Below, one piece after another: positions 50,698 through 58,988 of a stretch of 64,000 nt of DNA. A model generated the notes under the pieces. The model was not told where the DNA came from. It did not search any database and saw only the letters and a program-made list of their open reading frames with translations. The position numbers and the translations under genes are program-made. The stretch is from NCBI RefSeq assembly GCF_017813365.1, contig NZ_JAGIZA010000017.1, forward strand, positions 47,958-111,957, read 5' to 3'. Source of the stretch: Roseomonas indoligenes (GTDB lineage: Bacteria > Pseudomonadota > Alphaproteobacteria > Acetobacterales > Acetobacteraceae). How positions within the stretch are numbered: the stretch's first letter is position 1; each line of letters starts with the position of its first letter.

Positions 50698-51435
50698 TTA
50701 ATCCCGGACGCTGACGGCCCGGACGAACTGGATGAGCTCCGGCGACCGGGGCCGCTCGAAGATCTCGGCCGGCGTGCCCTCCTCGTGCACGCGCCCGGCA
50801 TGCATGAAGATCACGCGGCTGGCGGCGCGGCGCGCGAAGCTCATCTCGTGCGTGACCAGCAGCATGGTCATGTGCCGGGCGGCGAGGTCCTGCACCACCT
50901 CCAGCACCTCGCCCACCATCTCCGGGTCGAGGGCGGAGGTGATCTCGTCGCAGAGCATCACCTTCGGCTTCAGGCCCAGCGCGCGCGCGATGGCCACGCG
51001 CTGCTGCTGCCCGCCGGACAGGGCGGAGGGATAGGCGTCGGCCCGCGGGGCAAGGCCGACGCGCTCCAGCAGCGTCTGGGCCATGGCCTGTGCTTCCGCC
51101 TTGCCGCGGCCGAGCACCACGGTCTGCGGCAGGACCACGTTCTCCCGCGCCGTCAGATGCGGGAAAAGGTTGAAGCTCTGGAACACCATGCCGACGTCCT
51201 GGCGCAGCGCCCGCAGGGCCTTCGGGTCGCGGCTGACCTTGTGGCCGGCAACGGTGATGCTGCCGCCCTCGATCGTCTCCAGCCCGTTGATGCAGCGCAG
51301 CAGGGTGCTCTTGCCCGAGCCGCTGCGGCCGAGGATGGCCACGACCTCGCCGGCGGCGATGTCGAGCGACACGCCATCCAGCACGGTCTGGCTGCCGTAG
51401 CGCTTATGCAGTGACTGGACCTGGACGATCGACAT
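50698..51435 (-). CDS. ABC transporter ATP-binding protein (polar amino acid type)
   Basis: This is a 245-residue ATPase. Walker A GRSGSGKST is at 36-44, the Q-loop in VFQSFNLFPHLT, signature LSGGQQQR at 139-146, Walker B VMLCDE at 159-164 and the switch His in LLVTHEMSF. The GlnQ/HisP-like subfamily powers uptake by paired permeases. Its start overlaps the 3' end of the second permease gene by 32 bp. The receptor gene follows 25 bp downstream. Confidence 0.96.
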   Translation of the reverse strand: MSIVQVQSLHKRYGSQTVLDGVSLDIAAGEVVAILGRSGSGKSTLLRCINGLETIEGGSITVAGHKVSRDPKALRALRQDVGMVFQSFNLFPHLTARENVVLPQTVVLGRGKAEAQAMAQTLLERVGLAPRADAYPSALSGGQQQRVAIARALGLKPKVMLCDEITSALDPEMVGEVLEVVQDLAARHMTMLLVTHEMSFARRAASRVIFMHAGRVHEEGTPAEIFERPRSPELIQFVRAVSVRD

Positions 51436-52069
51436 GCAGCCTCTTCTCCAGCCGGCGGCTGAGCAGGGTCAGGGGGAAGCATAGGATGAAGTAGATGGCC
51501 GCTGCGACGAGGTAGACGCTGATCGGCTGGAAGGTGAGATTGTTCACGAACTGCGAGGCCTGGGTCAGCTCCTGGAAGCCGATGATCGAGGCGAGCGAGG
51601 TGTTCTTGATGATCTGCACCATGAAGCCCACCGTGGGCGGAATCGCGATGCGGATGGATTGCGGCACGATCACGTGGCGGAACTGTTCCATCCGAGTGAA
51701 GCCGAGCGCGGCGGAGGCCTGCCACTGGCCGCCCGGCACCGCCTCGATCGCGCCCCGCCAGATCTCCCCGAAATAGGCGCCGGCATAGCAGGAGAGGGCG
51801 ACGGTGACGGCGAAGTAGGCGTTCTGGCCCAACCCCGTCAGGGCCAGCCCGAAGAACACGAGGAAGAGCAGCATCAGCAGCGGCGTGCACTGGAACAGCA
51901 GGATCCAGGCCCGCGCGAAGCCGCTGGCGAGCCGGTTGCCGGAGACGCGCATGAAGGCGAGCAGCAGCCCCAGCGCCCCGCCGCCGAGATAGGCGATGAG
52001 CGACAGGAACACCGTCCAGCGCGCCGCCTGGAGCATGAAGAGGAATTCGGGGGTGCCGAAGCTGCGCAT
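51404..52069 (-). CDS. ABC transporter permease (polar amino acid type)
   Basis: This is a 221-residue membrane protein with about five helices. The coupling-helix region is FGEIWRGAIEAVPGGQWQASAALGFTRMEQFRHVIVPQ, a clear EAA loop (split between residues about 100 and 137). The ATG at 52069 (MRSFGTPEFLFML) overlaps the upstream permease stop by one base (TGATG). A frame extension of 14 codons lies inside that gene and is rejected. It forms a heterodimer with the other permease. Confidence 0.93.
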   Translation of the reverse strand: MRSFGTPEFLFMLQAARWTVFLSLIAYLGGGALGLLLAFMRVSGNRLASGFARAWILLFQCTPLLMLLFLVFFGLALTGLGQNAYFAVTVALSCYAGAYFGEIWRGAIEAVPGGQWQASAALGFTRMEQFRHVIVPQSIRIAIPPTVGFMVQIIKNTSLASIIGFQELTQASQFVNNLTFQPISVYLVAAAIYFILCFPLTLLSRRLEKRLHVDRPGPVTA

Positions 52070-52740
52070 CACAGGCGCCCCCGGCGCGCGAACCAGGCCA
52101 TGTCCAGCCACGCGAAGAGCAGCTTCATCGCGAAGGCGATGGCCAGGTAGATGAGGGTGACGACGATATAGACCTCGAAGGGCCGGAAGGTCTCCGTCTC
52201 CAGCACGTGGCCCACCGCCGTCAGCTCCTCCGCCGAGACGGTGGAGACGACGCTGGAGCCGAGCATGACGAGGATGAACTGGCTGCCCAGCGCCGGCGCC
52301 GCCACGCGCAGCGCGGGGAAGAGGACGATGTGGCGGATGATGTCCATTGTAGAGAAGGCCAGCGCCCGCGCGGCCTCGATCTGCCCGCGCGGAACCGCCA
52401 TGATGCCGGCGCGGATGATCTCCGTGGTATAGGCGGCACAGTTGATGGACATGCCGATCAGCGCGGCCGTGACCGGATCCAGTGAGATGCCGATCGAGGG
52501 AAGGCCGAAATAGATGAGGAAGAGCTGGATCAGGAAGGGCGTGTTGCGGATCACCTCGACATAGGCGCCGATGAGCCGGTCAGCCCAGCGCCCTCCGAAG
52601 CCGCGCAGCACGGCGAAGAGGGTGCCGAAGACCAGCCCGGCCACCATCGCCGCCGCCGAGAGCTGCACGGTCAGCCAAGCGCCCTTCGCGAGCAGGCCGA
52701 GGCTCGCGAAGACCACCCCGAACTGGAATGTGTACTCCAT
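52069..52740 (-). CDS. ABC transporter permease (polar amino acid type)
   Basis: This is a 223-residue membrane protein and the first gene of the leftward ABC operon. Helices are evident at about 10-40, 60-80, 85-110, 145-165 and 190-215. The EAA loop is TTEIIRAGIMAVPRGQIEAARALAFS. VEVIRNTPFLIQLFLIYFGLP is the typical N-terminal family motif. Start ATG 52740 is preceded by GGAAACCAGGAAAGA. It faces the RpiR gene across 109 bp. Confidence 0.94.
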   Translation of the reverse strand: MEYTFQFGVVFASLGLLAKGAWLTVQLSAAAMVAGLVFGTLFAVLRGFGGRWADRLIGAYVEVIRNTPFLIQLFLIYFGLPSIGISLDPVTAALIGMSINCAAYTTEIIRAGIMAVPRGQIEAARALAFSTMDIIRHIVLFPALRVAAPALGSQFILVMLGSSVVSTVSAEELTAVGHVLETETFRPFEVYIVVTLIYLAIAFAMKLLFAWLDMAWFARRGRL

Positions 52741-52806
52741 TCTTTCCTGGTTTCCTTCCCGGCGCCGAGGCTAGACCGATGAAGAAGATATTTCAACTTT
52801 GGGTTT

Positions 52807-52824
52807 ATGGAAAATTGGTTCCAT
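52807..52824. promoter_or_regulatory. Candidate RpiR operator
   Basis: ATGGAA (52807-52812) is inverted as TTCCAT (52819-52824) with a 6-base spacer. It lies between the divergent ABC operon and RpiR gene, just upstream of the RpiR ribosome site. The half-site TGGAAAAT recurs upstream of the aldolase gene. Confidence 0.5.
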
Positions 52825-52849
52825 CGGGGCGGGAAGGATGAGGCGTGCC

Positions 52850-53659
52850 ATGACACCGGATGCCCGGCGCGACAGCCTGCTGGACGAGCTCAGGCAAAGG
52901 CACGCGGGTCTCAGCCCCCGTCTGCAACAGGCCGCACGGCATGTCCTGGACCATCCGAACCAGGCCGCGCTGAGCACGGTCACGGAGCTGAGCGCGGCGG
53001 CCGGGGTGCAGCCCTCGACCCTCATCCGCCTGGCCCAGGCGCTGGGCTTCCCCGGTTTTTCCGACATGCAGAAGGTGCTGGTGGATGCGCTGGCGACCGC
53101 ATCGTCGAGCTACGGCGAAAGGGTGCACCAGCTCCGTGCGGCTGGGGCGGGGGAGGGCGCGACGGGCCTGCTGCGACAGGCGGGAGAGCTGAACCAGATC
53201 TCGCTGCAGAACCTGATCGACACGGTCGATCCAGCCGCCCTGGACCGTGCCGTCGCCATCCTGGCGGCCGCCCCGCTGGTGCACGTCGTCGGGCAGAGGC
53301 GTTCCCATCCTGTGGCCGGCTATATCGCCTATGGCCTGACCCGCTCCGGCAAGGCGGCCCGGCTGCTGTCCGGTGCGGCCGGCATGCTCCGGGACGAGGT
53401 CGAGACGATGCGCCCGGGCGACGCGCTCGTCGTCATCAGCCTGCACCCCTATTCCGAGGAGGCGATCAACGCCGCGGCCTGGGCATCGGCGCACGGCGTT
53501 TCCGTGGTGGCGCTGTCCGACGGGCCACTCAGCCCGCTCCTCGCTTCCGCTTCGGTCTCCCTTGACGTCAGGGATGCGGAACTCTTCGGCTTCCGTTCCC
53601 TGGTGGCACAGATGTGCCTGGCGCAGGTCCTCGTCCTCGGCGCGCTGCAGGCCCCGTAG
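52850..53659 (+). CDS. RpiR-family regulator with SIS domain
   Basis: This is a 269-residue regulator. The N-terminal helix-turn-helix (residues 1-77) has LSTVTELSAAAGVQPSTLIRLAQALGFPGFSDMQ. The C-terminal SIS domain (about 110-260) binds phosphosugars, with VHVVGQRRSHPVAGYIAYGL and DALVVISLHPYSEEAINAA. The ATG at 52850 has GAGG seven bases upstream; an ATG four codons earlier is possible. Sensing of the ketose phosphate made by the kinase would fit control of the divergent ABC-kinase operon and perhaps of the aldolase gene. Confidence 0.92.
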   Translation: MTPDARRDSLLDELRQRHAGLSPRLQQAARHVLDHPNQAALSTVTELSAAAGVQPSTLIRLAQALGFPGFSDMQKVLVDALATASSSYGERVHQLRAAGAGEGATGLLRQAGELNQISLQNLIDTVDPAALDRAVAILAAAPLVHVVGQRRSHPVAGYIAYGLTRSGKAARLLSGAAGMLRDEVETMRPGDALVVISLHPYSEEAINAAAWASAHGVSVVALSDGPLSPLLASASVSLDVRDAELFGFRSLVAQMCLAQVLVLGALQAP

Positions 53660-53774
53660 GTCGGCGGAGACGGCGGGAGCCAGGGTTCGGAACGGCGCTT
53701 CGGCGCACCGGAACCGCCGGCGGCCGGCCTGGAGAAGGTTTCAGCCGGTCGCCGATGCGCCTTGCTTCCCGCGT

Positions 53775-54608
53775 TCAGCCCTCGTCGTCGAGGTAGTAGC
53801 GATGCCCGGTCATGACGTGCTTTCCACCGTCGATCGGCAGAACCGCCCCGGTCGTGTAGGAGCCGCCCCTGCCGCAGAGGAAGAGCAGCGCGGCCGCGAT
53901 ATCCTCCGCCCGCCCAAGCCGCCGCATGGGGACGCCGGCTTCCGTGCGCGCGCGCGCCTCGGCGCTGGCGGTCGCGAAAGCCATCATGCGGGTCTCGAAG
54001 GGGCCTGGCGCGAGGGCGTTGACGGTGATGTGCCGCTCCACCAGCTCCTGGGCCAGGATGCGCGTGAGGTGGTGCACGGCGGCCTTCGATGCGGCGTAGG
54101 AATAGGCGCGGTTCCCCATGGGCTGCGTGCCCATGACGGAGCCGAGATTGATGATGCGCGCCGGGTCGTCCGCGGTCCCCGCCGCGCTCAGCATCGGCAG
54201 AAGCGCCTGGGTCAGGCTGAACAGGCCGGCGACGTTGACGGACATCACCGATTCCCAGGCCTTGAAGGGGAAGGACCCCATCGGCGCTCCCCAACTCCGG
54301 CCCGCATTGTTCACGAGGATATCCAGCCGCGCCGCGCGCTCCCCTATGGCCGTGGCCAGGGCCTGCACGCCCGCCTCGCTTCCCACATCCCCGGCCATGC
54401 CCTCGGCATGCCCTGCCGCCCCCAGGCCGTTCAACGCCTCGGCAACCGCAGCACAGGTCTCCCCCTTACGCGAGGCGATCAGCACCGTCGCCCCGGCGCG
54501 GACCAGGGCTTCCGCGATGATGCGGCCGATGCCCGTGCCGCCGCCCGTCACCAGCGCCGTCTTGCCGGACAGAGAGAAAAGGCTTTCGAGGTAACCCGCA
54601 TTCGTCAT
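53775..54608 (-). CDS. Short-chain dehydrogenase/reductase
   Basis: This is a 277-residue classical SDR. The cofactor motif TGGGTGIGR is near residues 20-28, NNAG at about 95-98, Ser in INLGSVMG and the catalytic Tyr-x3-Lys in SYAASKAA. The late LPIDGGKHVMTG segment is typical. The Arg in VLIASRKGE after beta-2 suggests NADP preference. The longer frame upstream overlaps the lipoprotein promoter; ATG 54608 is used. Substrate unknown. Confidence 0.92.
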   Translation of the reverse strand: MTNAGYLESLFSLSGKTALVTGGGTGIGRIIAEALVRAGATVLIASRKGETCAAVAEALNGLGAAGHAEGMAGDVGSEAGVQALATAIGERAARLDILVNNAGRSWGAPMGSFPFKAWESVMSVNVAGLFSLTQALLPMLSAAGTADDPARIINLGSVMGTQPMGNRAYSYAASKAAVHHLTRILAQELVERHITVNALAPGPFETRMMAFATASAEARARTEAGVPMRRLGRAEDIAAALLFLCGRGGSYTTGAVLPIDGGKHVMTGHRYYLDDEG

Positions 54609-54837
54609 GGCAGACGCTCCCGATCGGTGGGCGAACTCGCTAACAGCGCCGAAGGCTGGCCGGGGATGCTCCGCCACGCAGGTCGGCGGCATCCGCGGTT
54701 CCGCCAAACGCCGGGACCGCCGGCTCCGAGCAGCGGCAAGGCGCCGGGTGGAACAAGCCGGCGGAGATCATCAGATATCCCGGCCCCACCATCTCGCCCA
54801 CTCCCTCGTATCGATCCCCACCGCGAAAGGCAGATGC

Positions 54838-55584
54838 ATGCGCCTGAGGCTTGTAGCGTCCTTGTTGCTGACCCTGCTGACGGCGGCCTGCGACGATGCG
54901 GAGACGAAGAGGAGGCGCCTCCAGGCCGAACAGGCGGCGCGCGTGGCAGCGGAGGCCGGGACCGCGAGCCGGGCGGCGGAGGAGCGGCTGCGCGCGACCG
55001 CCCGCAACATCACGCCGGCCGCCCGGCTCAGGGGCGTGACCGCGCACCGGCAGGCCCTGGGCGGCTACGCCGTCTGCGGGCAGGTGAACCTCACCGGCGC
55101 CATGGAGGACCCGTACCTGCCCTTCGTCTCCGTCGTCAGCGCGAACGGTGAACGGATCGAGCAGTTCGTCGCCACCGGCAGCGCGGAGGCCACCCGAACC
55201 TATGTGGAGACGAACACCCGCTGCTTCGACGGAGGCGGACCGACCTCCGCCCGTTCCGTCCTGCCGCTCCCGCCCGTGCCCGACACGGCGGCGACGGCGC
55301 CCGCGGCCGCGCCACCGCCGCCTGCGCCAGGGGCGGCCGGATCGGCACCGCCGCCGGCCCAGCCGGCTTCGCCCGCCGGGAGCATGCCCGCGCAGGGATC
55401 GGTCACGACGACCGCCGCCCACCCGGTCAACCTCCGGAGCAACCCGGCCGGGGGCGGCGCGGTGCTGCGCGTGGTGCCGAGAGGGACGAGGCTCCGGGTC
55501 TTCGCGGAGGCACCAGGCGGGTGGTACCAGGTCGGGGAGACCGAGCCGATGGGATGGATCCACGGCTCCATGCTCGAGCGCTGA
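54838..55584 (+). CDS. Lipoprotein with C-terminal SH3b domain
   Basis: This is a 248-residue predicted lipoprotein. The signal MRLRLVASLLLTLLTAAC ends in a lipobox with Cys18. A charged helical stretch (about 20-65, rich in Glu, Arg and Ala) is followed by a small beta domain, a long Pro/Ala-rich linker (about 145-190) and a bacterial SH3 domain (about 193-248). The SH3 domain has HPVNLRSNPAGGGAVLRVV and GWYQVGETEPMGWIH. SH3b domains bind peptidoglycan or peptides, so an envelope role is likely. It has no functional link to the surrounding dehydrogenase genes. Confidence 0.82.
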   Translation: MRLRLVASLLLTLLTAACDDAETKRRRLQAEQAARVAAEAGTASRAAEERLRATARNITPAARLRGVTAHRQALGGYAVCGQVNLTGAMEDPYLPFVSVVSANGERIEQFVATGSAEATRTYVETNTRCFDGGGPTSARSVLPLPPVPDTAATAPAAAPPPPAPGAAGSAPPPAQPASPAGSMPAQGSVTTTAAHPVNLRSNPAGGGAVLRVVPRGTRLRVFAEAPGGWYQVGETEPMGWIHGSMLER

Positions 55585-55741
55585 GGGGCCGGCCGGGCTG
55601 GGATGGTCTCCTCCGGCCTCTCACCCGTCGCCATCACGCCGGTGGATGCCGGGCCGGCGCATCGACCGGGTGGCGCGGCCGGCATTTCCCGCACGGTGGG
55701 ATCGCACTATGGCTGGCGCCCGTTCCGCCCAGGAGGTTCCG

Positions 55742-56179
55742 ATGCCCGAGCATCAAGCCGCAGTCCCCCCATCGACGGGAGGTGTTCAGGTCAGCCTCGA
55801 CGCGCTTCCCGTGAGCCGTCTGGAGGAGGCGGTGCTCGCCATCACGGCGAGGATGGACGAGTTGCGGGCCGCTGCCGCCGAGCAGAGATTGCGGGCCGAT
55901 GGCCTCGAACGGCAGGTGGCAGCGTTCGAGCAGCAGCTCGCCATCGCCGAGGCGAAGCTCGCGGTGGAGACGATGCATTCCGCGGGCCTGGCGGCGCAGG
56001 CATCCCACCTGCTGGCCGTCGCCGTCGAGGCGGGCGTGCCCGCCCTGCAGAAACTGATCGGAGGGGATGAGGCCGGAGAGGTGCCGAAAGGCCGTCTGGC
56101 GCAGATCTACGACGAGGCCTTCGACGCCAAGGGGGCCGATCTCGGCATCGAGGAGCCCGGCCGGTTCCGGGAGGCCTGA
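55742..56179 (+). CDS. Unrecognised coiled-coil protein
   Basis: This is a 145-residue protein I do not recognise. Residues about 22-75 form an evident coiled coil (SRLEEAVLAITARMDELRAA, then RLRADGLERQVAAFEQQLAI). The C-terminal part ends VPKGRLAQIYDEAFDAKG. No signal peptide or membrane segment. The ATG at 55742 has AGGAGG six bases upstream, which supports real translation. It follows the lipoprotein gene by 157 bp on the same strand. Confidence 0.7.
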   Translation: MPEHQAAVPPSTGGVQVSLDALPVSRLEEAVLAITARMDELRAAAAEQRLRADGLERQVAAFEQQLAIAEAKLAVETMHSAGLAAQASHLLAVAVEAGVPALQKLIGGDEAGEVPKGRLAQIYDEAFDAKGADLGIEEPGRFREA

Positions 56180-56218
56180 AGGGCCGCCAGCACGCTGGCG
56201 ACCCGGGTCAGATCGGCG

Positions 56219-57190
56219 TCATTGCCGCTCGATGCCGGCCTCGGCGACCACCTGCTGCCACTGCCGGATCTGGCCGGCCACGAAGGACTGCATGGCATCG
56301 GGCGTGCTCGGGCTGGCGCGGGAACCGAGTGTGGCCAGGGTTTTCTGCACCTCGGGTAGCGCCAGTACCTTCGTCAGCTCCGCATGGAGTCGCTCGATGA
56401 TCGGGGCGGGGGTTTCGGCCGGGGCGACCAGCCCGACCCAGGAGACGACCTCGAAGCCCGGCACGCCCTCACCGACCGGCGGTGCATCCAGCCCGGGCCA
56501 GGCGGCGGCACTGGTGACGCCCAGCGCCCGGGCAGAGCCGGCGCGGATGGCGCCGCCGGCCACGGTGATGGAATCCACCATCAGGTCGATGCGGCCGGTC
56601 AGCAGGTCTGTCAGCGGCTGGGTCCCGCCGCGGTAGGGCACATGTGCCAGACGGATGCCGGCCATCTGCGCCAGCAACTCGCCCGTGAGGTGCTGCGTGG
56701 AGCCGACCCCGACGGAGCTGAAGGTGATCTCGCCCGGGCGGGCACGCGCCGCGACGATCAGATCGGCCATGCTGCGGATGGGACCGTCCGCACGGGTGGC
56801 GACGACGAAGGGGAAGACGGAAACGGTGGAGATGAAGGCGAAGTCCTTCACCGGGTCGAAGCGCAGGTTGCGGTAGACGGCGGCGGAGACGGCGTGACCG
56901 CCCGTGAGAAGACCGAGGGTGTAGCCGTCCGGCCTCGCGCGGGCGACGTACTCGCTGGCGATGTTGCCGCCCGCGCCGGTGCGCGCCTCCACGACCACGG
57001 GCTTGCCCAGCGCCTCGGAGAGTGGGGCGGCGATGACGCGGGCGATGGTGTCCGCGTTGCCGCCGGCGCCGAAACCCTGGACGATCTGGACCGGGCGGTC
57101 CGGCCAGGCCTGCTGCGCGGCGGGCTGGGCCGAGGCCACGCCGATGGCGAGACAGGCGGCCGCGAGGGCCGTGATGACGATGTTTTTCAT
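56219..57190 (-). CDS. Bug/TctC-family substrate-binding protein
   Basis: This is a receptor of 323 residues with signal MKNIVITALAAACLAIGVAS ending ASAQ. Motifs are RPVQIVQGFGAGGNAD, VVVEARTGAGGNIA (Glu-Ala in place of the usual Glu-Asn) and HVPYRGGTQPLTDLL. The ATG at 57190 has AAGGAGG upstream. It follows a GntR regulator gene by 33 bp on the same strand, so the two probably share a transcript. Confidence 0.93.
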   Translation of the reverse strand: MKNIVITALAAACLAIGVASAQPAAQQAWPDRPVQIVQGFGAGGNADTIARVIAAPLSEALGKPVVVEARTGAGGNIASEYVARARPDGYTLGLLTGGHAVSAAVYRNLRFDPVKDFAFISTVSVFPFVVATRADGPIRSMADLIVAARARPGEITFSSVGVGSTQHLTGELLAQMAGIRLAHVPYRGGTQPLTDLLTGRIDLMVDSITVAGGAIRAGSARALGVTSAAAWPGLDAPPVGEGVPGFEVVSWVGLVAPAETPAPIIERLHAELTKVLALPEVQKTLATLGSRASPSTPDAMQSFVAGQIRQWQQVVAEAGIERQ

Positions 57191-57223
57191 GTTTCCTCCT
57201 TGTTGGACTTGGGCGCGGCTGGG

Positions 57224-58000
57224 CTAGGGCGGGCGGCGTTCCTCGCGCGGCGGCACGTCGAAGCTGACGCGGAAACGGAAGCGGTCGCCGCGGTACTGAA
57301 TCTGCGCGAGGTCGATCACCCGGCCCGTGTCGTCGAAGGTGGTGCCGGTGACGAGCAGGATCGGGCTGAGCAGCGGCACGCCGAGCAGGCGCGCCGCCTC
57401 CGGCGAGGCGAGGCCTGCCTCCACCGTGTCCTCGATGCGGGCGACGGGAAGGTTCAGGGCGTCGCGCAGCACGCGGGTCATCGGCCATTTCGCCAGCCGC
57501 TGCGCGGGCACGCGGCGGCCGATCTCCGGCGGCATCCAGTTCACGGCCAGGCTCACCGGGGCACCGCCCTGGTGACGGAGGCGGCGGAACATCGCCAGCC
57601 GGTCCAGGCCGGGGAAGCGCGCCGAGAGCTCGGCGGGAACGGGCACCTCGGTGCGTTCGAGCAGCTCCGATTCCTCGGCCTGCTGCTGCGCGAACAGGGA
57701 CTCGAGCGTGCCTGCGAGTTCGAGCGGCGCGCCGAGCGCGGCGTCCGGGTTGATGAAGGTGCCGCGGCGGCGGTGGCGGGAGATGAGGCCCTGGCCTTCC
57801 AGCCAGGCCAGGGCTTCCCGCAGGGTGACGACGCCGACGCCGTAGTGCCGGGCCAGCGCTTCCTCCGTGGGAAGGCGCAGGGGCGCGTCGGCCGCGCGGC
57901 CGCGCACGGTCTGCAGCAGGTGCTGCGCCACCTGGTACCAGAGGGGGATATGCTGGCTCAGCTCGGCCGGGGCGGGGCTGAGGAGCGGGATCCCGCTCAT
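57224..58000 (-). CDS. GntR-family regulator, HutC/UTRA type
   Basis: This is a 258-residue regulator. The winged helix (about 17-88) has LPTEEALARHYGVGVVTLREAL and SRHRRRGTFIN. The UTRA domain follows with FRRLRHQGGAPVSLAVNWM, VEAGLASPEAARLLGVP and VIDLAQIQYRGDRFRF. The ATG at 58000 is used; the upstream part of the frame is antisense to the divergent SDR. It likely controls the Bug gene downstream and the divergent SDR gene. Confidence 0.92.
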   Translation of the reverse strand: MSGIPLLSPAPAELSQHIPLWYQVAQHLLQTVRGRAADAPLRLPTEEALARHYGVGVVTLREALAWLEGQGLISRHRRRGTFINPDAALGAPLELAGTLESLFAQQQAEESELLERTEVPVPAELSARFPGLDRLAMFRRLRHQGGAPVSLAVNWMPPEIGRRVPAQRLAKWPMTRVLRDALNLPVARIEDTVEAGLASPEAARLLGVPLLSPILLVTGTTFDDTGRVIDLAQIQYRGDRFRFRVSFDVPPREERRPP

Positions 58001-58042
58001 GCCCGCACCATCTCGTTTCCTTTCATGTCGGGAAGGATAGGG

Positions 58043-58085
58043 GGATTGCCGACGCGTCCGCAATCCTCCTAGTCGTAGAAGGATT
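58043..58085. promoter_or_regulatory. Candidate GntR operator in the GntR/SDR divergent interval
   Basis: GGATTGC (58043-58049) and GCAATCC (58060-58066) flank the perfect palindrome GACGCGTC. AATCCT (58062-58067) is inverted again as AGGATT (58080-58085). GGATT half-sites therefore occur three times within 45 bp. Confidence 0.55.
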
Positions 58086-58102
58086 AGCGGAGGAAAAACG
58101 GC

Positions 58103-58876
58103 ATGGGCGAGCTTCGTGCGGGTGGGCTGGGCGTGTACCCGCTGGCCGGGAAGGTGGCGGTGGTCACCGGCGGCAGCAGCGGGATCGGCGCGGCGACGGC
58201 GCGGCGCCTGGCGGAAGGTGGCGCGCGGGTCGTGATCGGTTACGGCGCCGGGCGGGAGCGGGCAGAGGCGCTGGCGGCGGAGCTGCCGGGCGAGGAACAC
58301 CTGCCGCTGCACCTGCCGATGGAGAGCAGCGCGGCCCTTCGTGCGGCGGCGGCCGAGGTGGAGCGGCGCTTCGGGCGGGCCGACGTGCTGGTGAACTCCG
58401 CCGGCACCACCAAGCCTGTGCCGCACGCGGACCTGGAGGCGATGGATGACGAGAGCTTCGACCGCATCCTCATCACCAATGTTCGCGGCCCCTTCGCCAC
58501 CATCCGCGCCTTCGCGCCGCTGCTCCGGCGCGGCGGGGATTCGGTGATCGTCAACGTCTCCTCCCTGTCCGGCAGCACCGGGCTTGGCAGCAGCATCGCC
58601 TACTGCGCCTCCAAGGCGGCGCTGGACACGATGGGGCTCTCGCTGGCCCGCGTGCTGGGGCCGGAGATCCGGGTGCTGGGCGTCTCACCCGCGGCGGTGG
58701 CAACGGATTTCGTGCCCGGGCGCGGGCGCGCGGCGGTGGAGAAGCAGGCCGCCACCACGCCGCTGCGGACCGTGGCGGAGGCGGACGACGTGGCGCTGGC
58801 GATCCTCTCCGCGATCACGCATCTGCGGTTGAGCACCGGCACCAACATCGTGGTGGATGGCGGGCGCCACCTGTAG
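58103..58876 (+). CDS. Short-chain dehydrogenase/reductase
   Basis: This is a 257-residue SDR. The cofactor motif TGGSSGIG is near residues 22-29, NSAG at about 98-101, Ser in VSSLSGSTGLGSS and Tyr-x3-Lys in YCASKAALDT. The end NIVVDGGRHL is typical. The basic turn after beta-2 (YGAGRER) hints at NADP. It is divergent from the GntR gene with palindromes between, so its substrate may also be the GntR effector and the ligand of the Bug receptor at 56219. Confidence 0.92.
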   Translation: MGELRAGGLGVYPLAGKVAVVTGGSSGIGAATARRLAEGGARVVIGYGAGRERAEALAAELPGEEHLPLHLPMESSAALRAAAAEVERRFGRADVLVNSAGTTKPVPHADLEAMDDESFDRILITNVRGPFATIRAFAPLLRRGGDSVIVNVSSLSGSTGLGSSIAYCASKAALDTMGLSLARVLGPEIRVLGVSPAAVATDFVPGRGRAAVEKQAATTPLRTVAEADDVALAILSAITHLRLSTGTNIVVDGGRHL

Positions 58877-58988
58877 CCAGGCCTGGCGGGAGTCGGCATG
58901 GGGCGGCGAAGCGCCACCCCATTGCCTGGCCGCCGGAAGGCTGCCCAGCGATCGGGATGTGAGGAGCGGGCGCGCGACCACCTGCCTG

